Source: Haliclona indistincta (lineage: Eukaryota; Porifera; Demospongiae; Haplosclerida; Chalinidae). From it: 64,000 nucleotides of DNA. This document shows, in pieces, positions 33,511-44,292 of this stretch. The stretch lies in NCBI GenBank assembly GCA_964017065.1, contig OZ024785.1, positions 15,322,102 through 15,386,101 of the forward strand, in the 5' to 3' direction. The translations under genes and the position numbers were made by a program. The notes beneath the pieces were generated by a model. That model was not told where the DNA came from. It saw only the letters and a list, made by a program, of their open reading frames with translations, and did no database searches. Position 1 is the first letter of the stretch, and each line of letters starts with the position of its first letter.

Positions 33511-33945
33511 CGAATTCTAGAAGTAGAGCATCGCCGTATGGAGAGCGCATATTGGCGTCTGGAGTCTTCGAATACCAACTCATCGAGTAAGCTCGTGTAG
33601 TATCACCGTTCTGCAGCTTGCCAGATAGTATCACAGCCGTACAGAATTTTCTAAACTAGAGTGGGCGGGGCTCGTATATATGCTGTGCATTCCTGCAGAA
33701 TGCATGAGCTAGTTCCAGTATTTAACCCTTTAACCCCTATTGTCGCCATTTGGCGACATACATGCTTCAGACACCATAACTTTATCAAAAAGTGTTAAAA
33801 TATTCCAAAATTAAGCTAAATTGAAGATCTAGAATACAAATAACCGCAAAAATCCAGTGGTTTTCGGCGCCCCCTGCGCTAAACGTTATGGCGCCGCAAT
33901 TTCTATGGCTTCAGTGCAAATTTCACAACATTTTAGGAAAAACAA
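33511..33945. other. Intergenic; TTAACCCTTTAACCCC MITE end
   Basis: At about 33,723-33,765 lies ttaaccctttaacccctatt followed by the small palindrome gtcgccatttggcgac. It resembles the end of the element dimerised at 5,190-6,670. No gene seen. Confidence 0.5.
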
Positions 33946-34853
33946 AATGGCTGCCACTCAGTGTGTAGAGTTGCTTGGTACAAACATAGGACGGATAGAC
34001 ATAGAAGCGCCAAGTCTTTCCTTTTTGCAGGAAAAAATAAAACGCTAAAAAAATTAGGGGTGGAGCCTACGAATTCCTTATAAACTATTTTATATTCGAG
34101 TTACATTCGATGCACGCGATACAGTTTTGTTGTCAAGAATGCACAGCATCGTGCTGTCATGATTTCAACACTCTTCGAGGTCGCAAAAGCTCCTTTGCAT
34201 GATTTGCATCGTTTTCAAGGCGTAATTTGGAAGTGGGCGGGGTCTCAGAGACGCCAAAATAACAGTTTTTGATCTCTAGCGCTCTTGTACATCGTCCAAT
34301 AGCAACCCTCATGCACTTTCTTTCCAAGTAGGGTAGCAATATAATTGCACACCAAGTTTCATCAAGTTCATTTGCTTCCTTCCACCAAATCCAAAATTTT
34401 GAAGTATTTCTTGGATTTGGTGGAAGTAAGCAAAAATGAACTTGATGAAACTTGGTGTGCAATTACATTGCTACCCTACTTGGACAGAAAGTGCATGAGG
34501 GTTGCTATTGGACGATGTACAAGAGCGCTAGAGATCAAAAACTGTTATTTTGGCGTCTCTGAGACCCCGCCCACTTCCAAATTACGCCTTGAAACGATGC
34601 AAAGGAGCTGTTGCGACCTCGAAGAGTGTTGAAATCACGACAGCACGATGCTGTGCATTCTTGACAACAAAACTGTATCGCGTGCATCTAATGTAACTCG
34701 AATAAAAAAATAGTTTATAAGCACTTCGTAGGCTCCACCTCTAATTTTTAGCGTTTTATTTTTTCCTGCAAAAAGGAAAGACTTGGCGCTTCTCTGTCTA
34801 TCCGTACTATGTCCGTACCAAGCAACTCTACATACTGAGTCGCCATTCCGCTG
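33946..34853. mobile_element. Large near-perfect palindrome around 34,402
   Basis: Arms of about 445 bp with few differences around a loop of about 16 bp (ttccaccaaatccaa / ttggatttggtggaa). The two mirrored frames (34,157-34,462 minus; 34,345-34,632 plus) are the same sequence in each arm and are not a gene. Probably a fold-back MITE; ends and target duplication not resolved. Confidence 0.8.
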
Positions 34854-35097
34854 AATCTGTGACAGTCGATTTTTTCATTGCGGACACTATTACGGTAAGA
34901 AGCAGCTTTTCACTATCCCAGGACAATCATGCTTGTCTGCTGCTTCAGTAGATACTTTTAAACCAAGAAACGAGTCGGATCTGTGACGGTGGGCCGTCAT
35001 GCTGTTTCTCTACAGCTGGTATACGAGCACGTGGAGATCGTCTGCGCGTCAACGTGGATGTAGAAAGCTTCTACGAGCTGTTGCCTACAGTGTTCCA

Positions 35098-35694
35098 CAC
35101 GAAGAGAGTGAATTAATGTTAGGAATGTATGACGTCACGTCAATAGTAACAATACATTTTACCTAACAAAATGGCCGCCAAAAACCTGCTCTCTCGCAGA
35201 GTGAAGTCGCGCTTGTCGCTGTATATGCTTCTAGAGACGCTAGGTGAGATCTACTTTCATGATTAATGTTTTAGCATTGCAGTCATGAAGTCTTGGAGCT
35301 TAACTACCAGTAGAACTGGAATTCCTGTCCCTAACGTTAGGCTCATCGTGAACGGTCAACTTTTGCTCTCTGCCGCCGATGTAGCACTGATTGGGACCAA
35401 TCCTGCTGCCAACAGATATGCATCCGAGGTGAAAGCTTCAATGCAGCGATAACAGAGCTTAACTACCGGTAGTCCCTGAGATTCGCTCCCTAACGTGTTT
35501 TTCCAATTGGCTGCCTGTCTTTCAAATTTCTGTCACGTGAGTGTCATCTGACAAGAAGCCATATAAAGCATAAGATTCAGTAAAGATAGAGGATCAAAAT
35601 GATATATAAATCATAACTCTAGGACAAATAACTCTAGAGAAATCAAGCAAAATGTCAAACACACAATTATTCCCTCTCTTCGTGTGGAACACTG
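35098..35694. mobile_element. CAGTG MITE, short form, TA target
   Basis: Ends CAGTGTTCCACACGAAGAG and complement, TA on each side. Internal similarity to 7,134-8,334 (for example around aaaatggccgccaaaaacct and aagatggcggcaagaaaacg) shows common descent, but the arms are more diverged and shorter. Confidence 0.75.
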
Positions 35695-36757
35695 TACCTC
35701 AAGGAGCCTCTAACTGCCGAGTTCCATCTAATACGAAACTGTACGTACGCGTACCGTCGGCCATCACAAGTCTATCTTTAGAAACACTGCCATCATGTGT
35801 GGAGGTGCAATTTTTAATCAAGTGCGTGGGAGTGTCACGCCCCTACTCTCTTACCTCTTTGAGCTCTGAAAAGTTGTAAAAATACAACCCTACTTAGTAT
35901 TCATGGTAAGTGTCCACTTTAATAATTATTAATAACACAAGTTATAATGGTTATTGTACAGGAAATGAGATGCAGGCGGCATTCAAGTACCGTGAAACCA
36001 CCCCCTCTGTCGGCACGGAAGCGGAACTTTCATCTTTACAAGTTTCCGGTTTCGGGCCTTTGAGGATCAAAGGATCTAGCGACTGAAGAACTCTTTTTTT
36101 TTTTTTTTTAAGGAGACAGATATGAACTGTGTTGATGATAAGATAATGTTTGTAGTGTCTGTGTGTGTCTAGCCGAAGGGGCCTGAGCCGCTTGCAAGAA
36201 GATGAAGCGAGCGAGCAAGCGAGATAGCTAGCTGCACTTACTTCTGTCTATTGGTCAATGGCAAGCATTCAGAACTGGTAGGAATTACTGGCGCAGTCAT
36301 CTAAATGTACCTGGATAGCTGCAATCAGTCACACAATCCGGAAACGCTGCGTACAAGAGCGCTCGAAAATCGCCATCGTTCCAGACCAGAAGAAACCACG
36401 CCTACAGTGACACGCCCAACAACGAGTTGACGTGGCCTGGTCGTCAACGCGTGGGTGCACGGGTTAAGGTCACGTGCTCCTCCCCAGCTAGCTCAGTTGT
36501 CAAAGAGTTACCGTGCTCAAACTCATTATGCGCTCCTGCATATCACAATCTTGATTATAAATTATATGCAAAAATTCAAAATTTTGAAGTCAACAACAAC
36601 ACTAACTCACTATCTCAAACTAGCAAAGACATTACCAATTTCAAGAATAGTACCCAGGAGCTTATCATTCCAAGGAGCTTATGATTCCAAGGAGCTTATC
36701 ATTTTAAGGAGCGTAAAACATCAATACTGTAAATGGAACGGTGACGATAGTTAGAGG
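35695..36757. other. Intergenic with fragments of the CAGGAGCGC MITE
   Basis: About 35,780-35,870 and 36,515-36,540 match the arms of the element at 23,686-24,275. A run of T at about 36,091-36,109 and an 18-19-bp tandem repeat (aaggagcttatcattcc) at about 36,655-36,715 follow. No gene found. It lies 3' of the mGluR-like gene. Confidence 0.55.
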
Positions 36758-39487
36758 TTACTTGGTATGATTTACATTATTTTGTGGTGGTGTATAATCT
36801 GATTTGAGTAAGTCAACAGAGTTTGTATGACTGTCCATTACTTTCATCATTGTTCCGTTCTTTGAGCTGCTCTTCTCTGCGTGTTTCTTCCAGCGGAAGC
36901 AGTACGCCATTGCCAATCTAGGACCAAAGAGGCATATCAACACAGCAAAAGCTGACGTGATAACAGCAAATGCGATGATCCCAGCTCTGAACTGAATGTT
37001 AGTAGCAAAATAAGAAGGAATAAAACCAATCCAGACAACAGCAATGGCAATGGTGGCAAACGACACATGTCGAGCTTCGTTGAAATTCTCAGGGAAACGG
37101 ATTGTAAGTAAAGCAAACACGTTATTCAAGACGATAAGAGCTGTGCTGTACAGAACTAGTAATATTATCATAGCCAAGTGTGGCGGTTGGCATGTTCGAA
37201 TAAGAGTAGGAAAATCATCCGAGTTGACTTCATTTGAACGGACATCTGTGACAGTAGTAGGAGGCGTAACAATCAATGAAATTATCACGAGAACCATTTG
37301 CCCAGCAGCAATAGCAAAGGTGAATACAATCTGATAGTGAGGCTCGATAAAGCGGGGTCGTCCTAGATTGTTTCGTCGAAGGAATATTCTTGCAATGCGA
37401 AGAAGTTTCACAAAAAGAGCACTGAAAATTAACGAGAAGCACACCCATAATCCAGCACGCTGGAAGATGCAGATAGGAATGGATGGTTTTACGATATAAA
37501 AATATGGCAGAAAAAAGCACATGAGCACCCCAAAAAGAAGTAACAGCATTTGCTCTCGTCCAGAGCTCTTTATAACAGGGGTGTTCCAGAAAATACCGAT
37601 GCTCACACTGGCGAAGATTACCAGTAAAAATCCCAAGATACTTAGAGCAATGACAAGAGCTCCCCACACATTGGTATGCTGAAGGAACGTCTCAGTTGGA
37701 GGCATGCAAGCAGTGCTTCCATTGAGCGGATTGTTACCCCATTGCCCTACACTGCAGCTGGAACAGACAGATCCGTTAACAGAGCTATTTCCAAGGCAAG
37801 CCATGCAGGTTCCACAACAAGACCCTTGGACACTGACAAAGATAGATCCAGCCGGGCAAAGCATACATTGTGACATAACCATTTCACTTCTCTGTTCATT
37901 AACAATTTCCTTCTCGATCCAAATGGTCTTAGATATCGGATTGTAAAAGCCTACACGTGACAGGTTAGGAGTAGCTGACCCGTTTCCAACCAAATTGAAA
38001 ATACTGTACAGACCCTCACGATTTCCACTGCTGTCGAACATGACCTGTATACCAGTAGGACTCGTGAAGTTGGATTTCTGAACCTCTTCTAATAGCAGGC
38101 TCCTTGTGAGCGGCTTCTTCTGACCAACACAAGTCTGCGTTGTTCTGTTCCACTCAACAGGTTGGTCGCAGTTCTCTATCAAATAATTGTTGATCCCGTG
38201 AGCAAAGCTGTATATAGCGTCAACCAGATTTCCTCCAGTTACACCTGGTATGTATCTAGGATGAGTAGCAACTGAAGACGTAGGATCACAAGTCAAGTTT
38301 AGCTCACCGAAAAAATCCTCACAATCTTTGGTATACCATATGCGATTACGCTCGTTGTTCTCTCGAGTCACGTTTGTGTAGAAATTCTCAAAGCGTTCAA
38401 ATGGTTCCGAGTGAGGAAAAAAGGAAAACATTCCATTCAAAAGAGTTCTAAAACGATTAACAATGACAGGTGAGTCAGTGATGGCGTCACTTGCAAGGAA
38501 AATAAATCTTCTGTCAGTATTGGAGTTTTCAAGAGCTTCCAAGAATCCAGTTGCAACTGTTACAGCTGAGAATAGTACCACAACGGTGGCTTGGGAGTCT
38601 TCTAAAAATCTCCTCGCAACTTTTTTATACTGTGCCTCGGTGAAGGAGATGTCGAGACTATCGTCGAAATCGATGCAGACGCGTTTGTCTTCAGCAGACA
38701 TTCTGCGAAACTCTCTTATTCCAAAAGCACCGTATGCGTCGTTCGAGCTGATCGTTGATACGAGCGTCCAGTTGAATTTCGTCGCTAGCCGATACATTGC
38801 CTCTGCTTGGAAGTTGTCAGGGGGTACAGTCCGCAAGAAATACTGGTAGCGGTCTCTATTGTTCAATAGCGGGGAAGTAGCTAGATAGCTGACTTGCGTG
38901 ATGCTCAAGAGGCGAAGCAGAGATGCAATGGGAACCGTTACTCCACTAGTTGCCGACCCAACCAGACCGAGCAGCGTCGAGCTTGTTTTCTGTGGAGCTA
39001 GTGTGGAGTTTGCAGCCAACGACATCTCGAGCTGAAGGTCCGTCTCCGTGTTGAGGAGGTCCAAGGTCTCGTCCAACGCGATGTTCTCGCTGCGACACGT
39101 GTCTCGAATATCGTATCCAATCGTGATCCCGGGCGGCAGCAAGCCGTTGTTGTTGATGCAGTCGATGGCGTACAAAGCTACCTCTACTCTCTCCACACCC
39201 TGGGCCGAGAGATCGTTGCTGCAAGCGCCCCCAGACGAGTTCAATAAAGGATTGTGGACTGGAATCAGCATGCCGATCACGAAATCCGTTTCGTTGTGAC
39301 TGCGTATTCCTCTCAATCTTCCAGTAGCAGGATCCATGACCATGCGAGATGGCTGTGACAAAGACGACTGGGCGCAGCTTTCATTTTGTGCTTCAGCTAA
39401 AGGAACTATCCACGGCAAGGAAATCAACGCAATGGCGAGAAACAGCAATATGGTGTCCAACATCTCCGTTGGAACAATAATAATCAC
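36758..39487 (-). CDS. Metabotropic-glutamate-like class C receptor, intronless
   Basis: Up to 909 residues. Signal peptide within 1-33; Met9 (ATG 39,461-39,463) gives a cleaner one than Met1. Venus-flytrap ligand domain about 45-500. Residues matching the glutamate-binding positions of mGluR1 are present: S181, T204, D224, Y252, D334. The nine-Cys-type linker follows at about 541-595 (QCMLCPAG ... CCGTCMAC ... CSSCSVG). 7TM about 608-860, including the class C signature PENFNEARHVSFAT near 799-812. C-tail about 45 residues, ending in NNVNHTK. Length is normal for the family. It should sit in the plasma membrane and couple amino-acid ligand binding to G proteins; glutamate is likely by residue conservation but not proven. 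It is unique in this window, lying between the two duplicated segments. Confidence 0.92.
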   Translation of the reverse strand: MIIIVPTEMLDTILLFLAIALISLPWIVPLAEAQNESCAQSSLSQPSRMVMDPATGRLRGIRSHNETDFVIGMLIPVHNPLLNSSGGACSNDLSAQGVERVEVALYAIDCINNNGLLPPGITIGYDIRDTCRSENIALDETLDLLNTETDLQLEMSLAANSTLAPQKTSSTLLGLVGSATSGVTVPIASLLRLLSITQVSYLATSPLLNNRDRYQYFLRTVPPDNFQAEAMYRLATKFNWTLVSTISSNDAYGAFGIREFRRMSAEDKRVCIDFDDSLDISFTEAQYKKVARRFLEDSQATVVVLFSAVTVATGFLEALENSNTDRRFIFLASDAITDSPVIVNRFRTLLNGMFSFFPHSEPFERFENFYTNVTRENNERNRIWYTKDCEDFFGELNLTCDPTSSVATHPRYIPGVTGGNLVDAIYSFAHGINNYLIENCDQPVEWNRTTQTCVGQKKPLTRSLLLEEVQKSNFTSPTGIQVMFDSSGNREGLYSIFNLVGNGSATPNLSRVGFYNPISKTIWIEKEIVNEQRSEMVMSQCMLCPAGSIFVSVQGSCCGTCMACLGNSSVNGSVCSSCSVGQWGNNPLNGSTACMPPTETFLQHTNVWGALVIALSILGFLLVIFASVSIGIFWNTPVIKSSGREQMLLLLFGVLMCFFLPYFYIVKPSIPICIFQRAGLWVCFSLIFSALFVKLLRIARIFLRRNNLGRPRFIEPHYQIVFTFAIAAGQMVLVIISLIVTPPTTVTDVRSNEVNSDDFPTLIRTCQPPHLAMIILLVLYSTALIVLNNVFALLTIRFPENFNEARHVSFATIAIAVVWIGFIPSYFATNIQFRAGIIAFAVITSAFAVLICLFGPRLAMAYCFRWKKHAEKSSSKNGTMMKVMDSHTNSVDLLKSDYTPPQNNVNHTK

Positions 39488-39507
39488 TTTTACTCAGACT
39501 CGCTCAT

Positions 39508-39517
39508 CCTTTTTATA
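39508..39517 (-). promoter_or_regulatory. TATA box-like element of the mGluR-like gene
   Basis: TATAAAAAGG on the minus strand, about 20 nt upstream of Met1 and 45 nt upstream of Met9. Transcription starting about 30 nt downstream would begin at or past Met1, which favours Met9 as the real start. Confidence 0.5.
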
Positions 39518-39519
39518 CA

Positions 39520-39983
39520 CAGTGGAAATCGGCTGTAATTCACACCACGTGAGCTAAGTGGTGTGTAAAATCTATTGTCTTTTTTCCTGTTTAGTGCAAC
39601 AAGCACAATACGTGACTAGTCTAATTGGTGGAAAAGACAGTGGGCATTACAGGCAGGGATATCGAACATTTTTTTGAATCGTTCTGTCTACACTGTTCCA
39701 TCTTCCGCGTGTAAATATTGAGTACTAGAACATAATGTTTCTTGACAATTTCCTTGGTTTCAGTACACAGAGCAGCCAAAGTGGAAATTAAAGTTTACAG
39801 TGATGCCTTCTATGGTTTTTAAAACAAGACTTGAACAAGCGGTTCGTCCGAAGCACCTGCAAAAAACATCCGTGTGAACATACAAGTGCAGTTTTGAACA
39901 GGGCTTGAATTTGAACCTTTTAGAATAGTAACAGGTTTGCTTGACGCTATGAACACAAAAAATAACTAGGCACCGAAGGTGCT
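39520..39983. other. Upstream flank of the mGluR-like gene
   Basis: No gene or repeat recognised beyond the short palindrome cacgtgagctaagtggtgtg near 39,545. Confidence 0.5.
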
Positions 39984-40926
39984 TATGCCTCGGTGGAATG
40001 TTATGCATACATGCCTGTCTGACAAAATATGCTGAACTGAAATACACAAGCAGTAAAGAAAGTCTGCTGTTGCTAGTTGAACACTATGCTAGTGGCTGAC
40101 AACTTATAAAATCATTACGAAGTTCACAAATTAAAGTTTGTCATGCCTAATTTGCACCTCATGTGAGAGACATTAAATCTGACATGGTATTCAATATTGG
40201 CAAGGAACATTTTACATAATATTATACTAGTGAGATGTAAGAAGTAGAGAAAAGAAAATAAAGATACACAGTAAAGTTAAACTGGAGCTGTTGTACCTTT
40301 CTGTACAGCAATCACAATGCAGTATAATAGTTATGCAATCAGAAGCCAATCAGTGCTGACCACTAATTCAACTGGGCGTGTCTATGTTGTTCAGGGCACA
40401 GCACGTACAACGAGCGAGATAGCGTCCATAGCTTGCTTGCACAATTTTCTTTAGACATGCGATGTAACCTATCAGCTTCTAGGCAGTCAACTGTGGATAT
40501 TTTTGTCTACGGAGAACTCTAGATCGCCAGCAACGGCCATAGATCGCGAGGTAAGCAAAGCTACGCCATAACTCTAGAACGCAGCTTCATATACAAGTCT
40601 GCCGTGCTGTTCTGAAGTAAAGGCGAACTCACTAGCTGTAAGGCAGCCAGCAGTAGACAATTTTGTCTTTACATCAGCAACTAGATCGCCAGCCGGCGAT
40701 CGCGAGGTAAGCAATCACGCTATAACTCACGAACAGAGCCTTATAACCAAAATCCTTACAATTCATTTTCAAGCAAATATCGACTTTAGCTTGTGTTGCA
40801 ACTTTCAGCGCTTAGTTTTCTGCGAGCGACGAGAAATCCTGCCGACAGACAGACAGACAGACAGATACATACATGCATACACAAACCGACTACCGTATGC
40901 CCCGTGGCTCCGCCCACCGAGGCATA
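39984..40926. mobile_element. Repeat G copy 2, TATGCCTCGGTGG ends
   Basis: Same ends as 30,816-31,506 but with about 330 bp of additional left-hand sequence. An internal block (agtcaactgtggata ... gatcgc) is partly duplicated at about 40,490-40,700. Confidence 0.7.
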
Positions 40927-40927
40927 A

Positions 40928-42384
40928 TAAAACATTTTAACCAAAATGCAAGAGATTTAGGGTTGGTACTTGTACATTTATCGAAAAAGTATGGAAACAA
41001 GATTTTGAAATGAAAAGGATTGTAACAATAGCAGTATAATGCTACCTCCCTATTAAATGAACGAATTTCACGAACCCTCGGCGTTTTGCAAATATTGTAG
41101 AGTTAGCACTAAGCTCCCTAGTTGGGGATTGCAGCAGGAGTTTGCAGCTAGTGCCAACCTGCTTAGCTTATAATGCTGTAGCTATATTGAAATTACTGCT
41201 GTAAAAAAGATTTCACAAACCCTTGGCGTTTTGCACATTGTAGAGTTAGCTCCTAGTTATGGCTTTCAGAAGGAGCTTTGCAGCTAAAGCCAACCTGCTT
41301 GCTATTGAAACTGTACTGGTAAACAGAAGACAGCAAAGTGCTGACCACAAGGACAAGGTGTGTCAAGTGGGCGTGACCGTGAACACGAGTAGGTAGCCAT
41401 TGCTCTTGGCTTTGATAGGCTATTTCTTGAGATGTCTACGCACCCCCAGAGCTGTCCTGCTGTTTAGATGGAATCTACAAGTACCTAGATAGTCAACTAT
41501 GGGCGCTTTTGTCGTCAGAGAGGTCAAAGACGGCCGTTAAGGTGAGCCAGCCATACATAACTCGAGAACGAAAGCACTTCAGCAAAATCCACGAGTCAGA
41601 TTGCAAGCCATTGTCGTGCTAAGTCTGTTCATACCTTTATCGAGTTTCAGAAGTGAGCGATGGTCTCTGCAGCTCGATGGACAGAACGAATGAACGAATG
41701 AACAGATTTCACGAAACCCTCGGCGTGTTGCACATTGTAGAGTTAGCTCCTTAGTTATGGTTTGCAGAAGGAGCTTTGCAGCTAAAGCCAACCTGCTTGA
41801 TATTGAAACTGCACTGCTAACCAGAAGACAACAAAGTGCTGACCACAACCGAGACAAGGTTAAGGTGCGTCAAGTGGGCGTGACCGTGAACTGAGTCGAG
41901 TAGGTAGCCATTGCTCTTGGCTTTGATAGGCTTTCCTTGAGATGTCTACGCACCCCAAGAGCTGTCCTGCTGTTTAGATGGAATCTACAAGTACCTAGAT
42001 AGTCAACTATGGGCGCTTTTGTCGTCAGAGAGGTCAAAGACGGCCGTCAAGGTGAGCCAGCCATAACTCGAGAACGAAAGCACTTTAGCAAAATCCACGA
42101 GTCACATTGCAAGCCATTGTCATGCTAAGCCTGTTCATACCTTGACCGAGTTTCAGAAGTGAGCGATGGTCTCTGCAGCTCATTGGACCGAACGAACGAC
42201 AAACCAAGTACCGTAACCCTCGCGCATGCGCCGAGGGTTAATTAACCACAACTATCGAAAGCAGTTAAGTTGGGGAGGTAGCACTACACTGCTATTGCCT
42301 TTTCATTTCAAAATCTTGTTTCTATACTTTTCGATAAATGTACCAACCCTAAATCTCTTGCATTTTGGTTAAAATGTTTTTATT
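40928..42384. mobile_element. Inverted-repeat element carrying repeat F copies
   Basis: About 120-bp terminal arms (aataaaacattttaaccaaa at the left; the complement at 42,360-42,384). Inside are three related blocks with ccctcggcg, tgcagctaaagccaacctgc and gtgctgaccacaa, at about 41,070-41,200, 41,210-41,580 and 41,705-42,240. The last two form a direct repeat of about 500 bp. Frames within are not genes. Confidence 0.7.
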
Positions 42385-42891
42385 ACTTGTTTCTTTTCTT
42401 TTTTTATTAATGACTTAGTTGGCACTTACGCTAATACAGTGTAAAGAGAACTATTCCACTGACTGCACTGGACGCACTCGATCGGCTCTGCCATACAACA
42501 CGTACCATGCAACATTAGCTAAGCTTTAGCTAACATTCTTACAAGCCTGAACAGACATATCCAGTGTAAGTGTGAAGATTCGCTCGTTGTCTGCTGTGAA
42601 CACTGCTAGTGGCAGCAGCACTAGCCTCGTACCGAGGCTCTCGGACGGGCTGCGTGGGTGGCTATTAGAGAGTCTGGTTCGCAATGCATGCGCGTGCGTC
42701 AGATTTTGAAAAGCGCGGGTGAATAATCGAAAGACACCGCCCTCGCCCTGCCTTTATGCATTAATGCGAACAACGCTGGAAATATTGTTTGGGATCCAAC
42801 CACGCTCAGGCAAGCTGCTGCATCTACTTGGCCGCTTGTCCAGGTACACACGACCAAATTGTGAGCAATTGGAGATCTGTCTAGACATAGA
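42385..42891. other. Intergenic, nothing recognised
   Basis: Only a short ctagcctcgtaccgaggctc palindrome near 42,622 was noticed. Confidence 0.5.
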
Positions 42892-44203
42892 TAGGGTCCG
42901 CAATGGAAAAATAAAAAGTCAGAGAATCTAGCCTTTACTGCAGTTACAAACAACACTATATACGTAACAAACAACTGCATATTCAAATCTCTGAAATCGT
43001 TGCTCGTTGCTCTGCAATCGCTAGCTGAAATCGGCAACTTTCGTGACCTTTGACCTTGGGGTTAAATAATGGTGCATTCTCGACTCTTCGCGACAGTTAG
43101 CAGCCAGCGCTCTGTTTGTGCGTGCTTAGTACCGTCTCGGCAGTTCTTGCAACAGCTCAGATTGGCAGGTTTACCTCCCCAAATAAGCGTTTCAGGACTA
43201 GCAATGACTCGCGATTCCAACATATTTGGGCTTTACTTTTTGTGACATTGAACAGACAGATCCCTACCAGTATTTTCTGATAGTACTAAGCCTAAGCACT
43301 GCATAAAACAAATTTCAGCCGAAATGCTTACTGTTTGCCATCTGGCTGAAAAGGCTCAAAATATTAACCGTAATACAGAGAACCATGACCATAAACGCGG
43401 CATCACCAGCACAAAACTAGCATTAAAGGAAAGATCTCCAACCGTAGCATCCGTTACAAGTACAATCGGCAGCCACACACAACTTTTGAGCCTGCATTTT
43501 CGAGAAGAAAAATAGTGCTTTTTGGTGGGCGTGGTTCTAGTTTGAGGTATTGGTCACGCCCCCATTAGAGCACTATTTTTCTTCGCGAAAATGCAGGCCC
43601 AAAGTAGCGTGTGACTGCTAGTTGTACTTGCAACGGATGCTACGGTTGGAGATCTTTCCTTTGATGCTAGTTTTGTGCTGGTGATGCCGCGTTTATGGTC
43701 ATGGTTCTCTGTATTACTGTTAATATTTTGAGCCTTTTCAGCCAGATGGCAAACAGTAAGCATTTCGGCTGAAATTTGTTTTATGCAGTGCTTAGGCTTA
43801 GTACTATCAGAAAATACTGGTAGGGATCTGTCTGTTCAATGTCACAAAAAGTAAAGCCCAAATATGTTGGAATCGCGAGTCATTGCTAGTCCTGAAACGC
43901 TTATTTGGGGAGGTAAACCTGCCAATCTGAGCTGTTGCAAGAACTGCCGAGAGCCCGAGACGGTACTAAGCACGCACAAACAGAGCGCTGGCTGCTAACT
44001 GTCGCGAAGAGTCGAGAATGCACCATTATTTAACCCCAAGGTCAAAGGTCACGAAAGTTGCCGATTTCAGCTAGCGATTGCAGAGCAACGAGCAACGATT
44101 TCAGAGATTTGAATATGCAGTTGTTTGTTACGTATATAGTGTTGTTTGTAACTGCAGTAAAGGCCAGATTCTCTGACTTTTTATTTTTCCATTGCGGACC
44201 CTA
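42892..44203. mobile_element. 1.3-kb fold-back element, TAGGGTCCGC ends, 7-bp target duplication
   Basis: The perfect direct repeat acataga (42,885-42,891; 44,204-44,210) flanks ends tagggtccgcaatggaaaaa and complement. Arms of about 630 bp are almost identical; the loop is about 40 bp near 43,545. The two mirrored frames (43,324-43,515 plus, 43,554-43,763 minus) come from the arms and are not separate genes. A partial diverged relative lies at 22,031-22,196. Confidence 0.9.
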
Positions 44204-44292
44204 ACATAGAACACTTACTTTGTCGAAATCAGGCCAAAATCGAGCCGCTCGTGGCGTTCGATATTGCTCGTAACAGTACAATGCTTCATCGT

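Noticed and set aside
34157..34632. Mirrored frames of about 100 codons sharing MHTKFHQVH
   Set aside because: Produced by the two arms of the palindrome centred near 34,402.
37044..39299. Several plus-strand frames of 65-128 codons
   Set aside because: Antisense shadows of the mGluR-like receptor gene.
43324..43763. Two similar small proteins on opposite strands (43,324-43,515 and 43,554-43,763)
   Set aside because: They are the same sequence in the two arms of the palindromic element at 42,892-44,203, not a gene pair.
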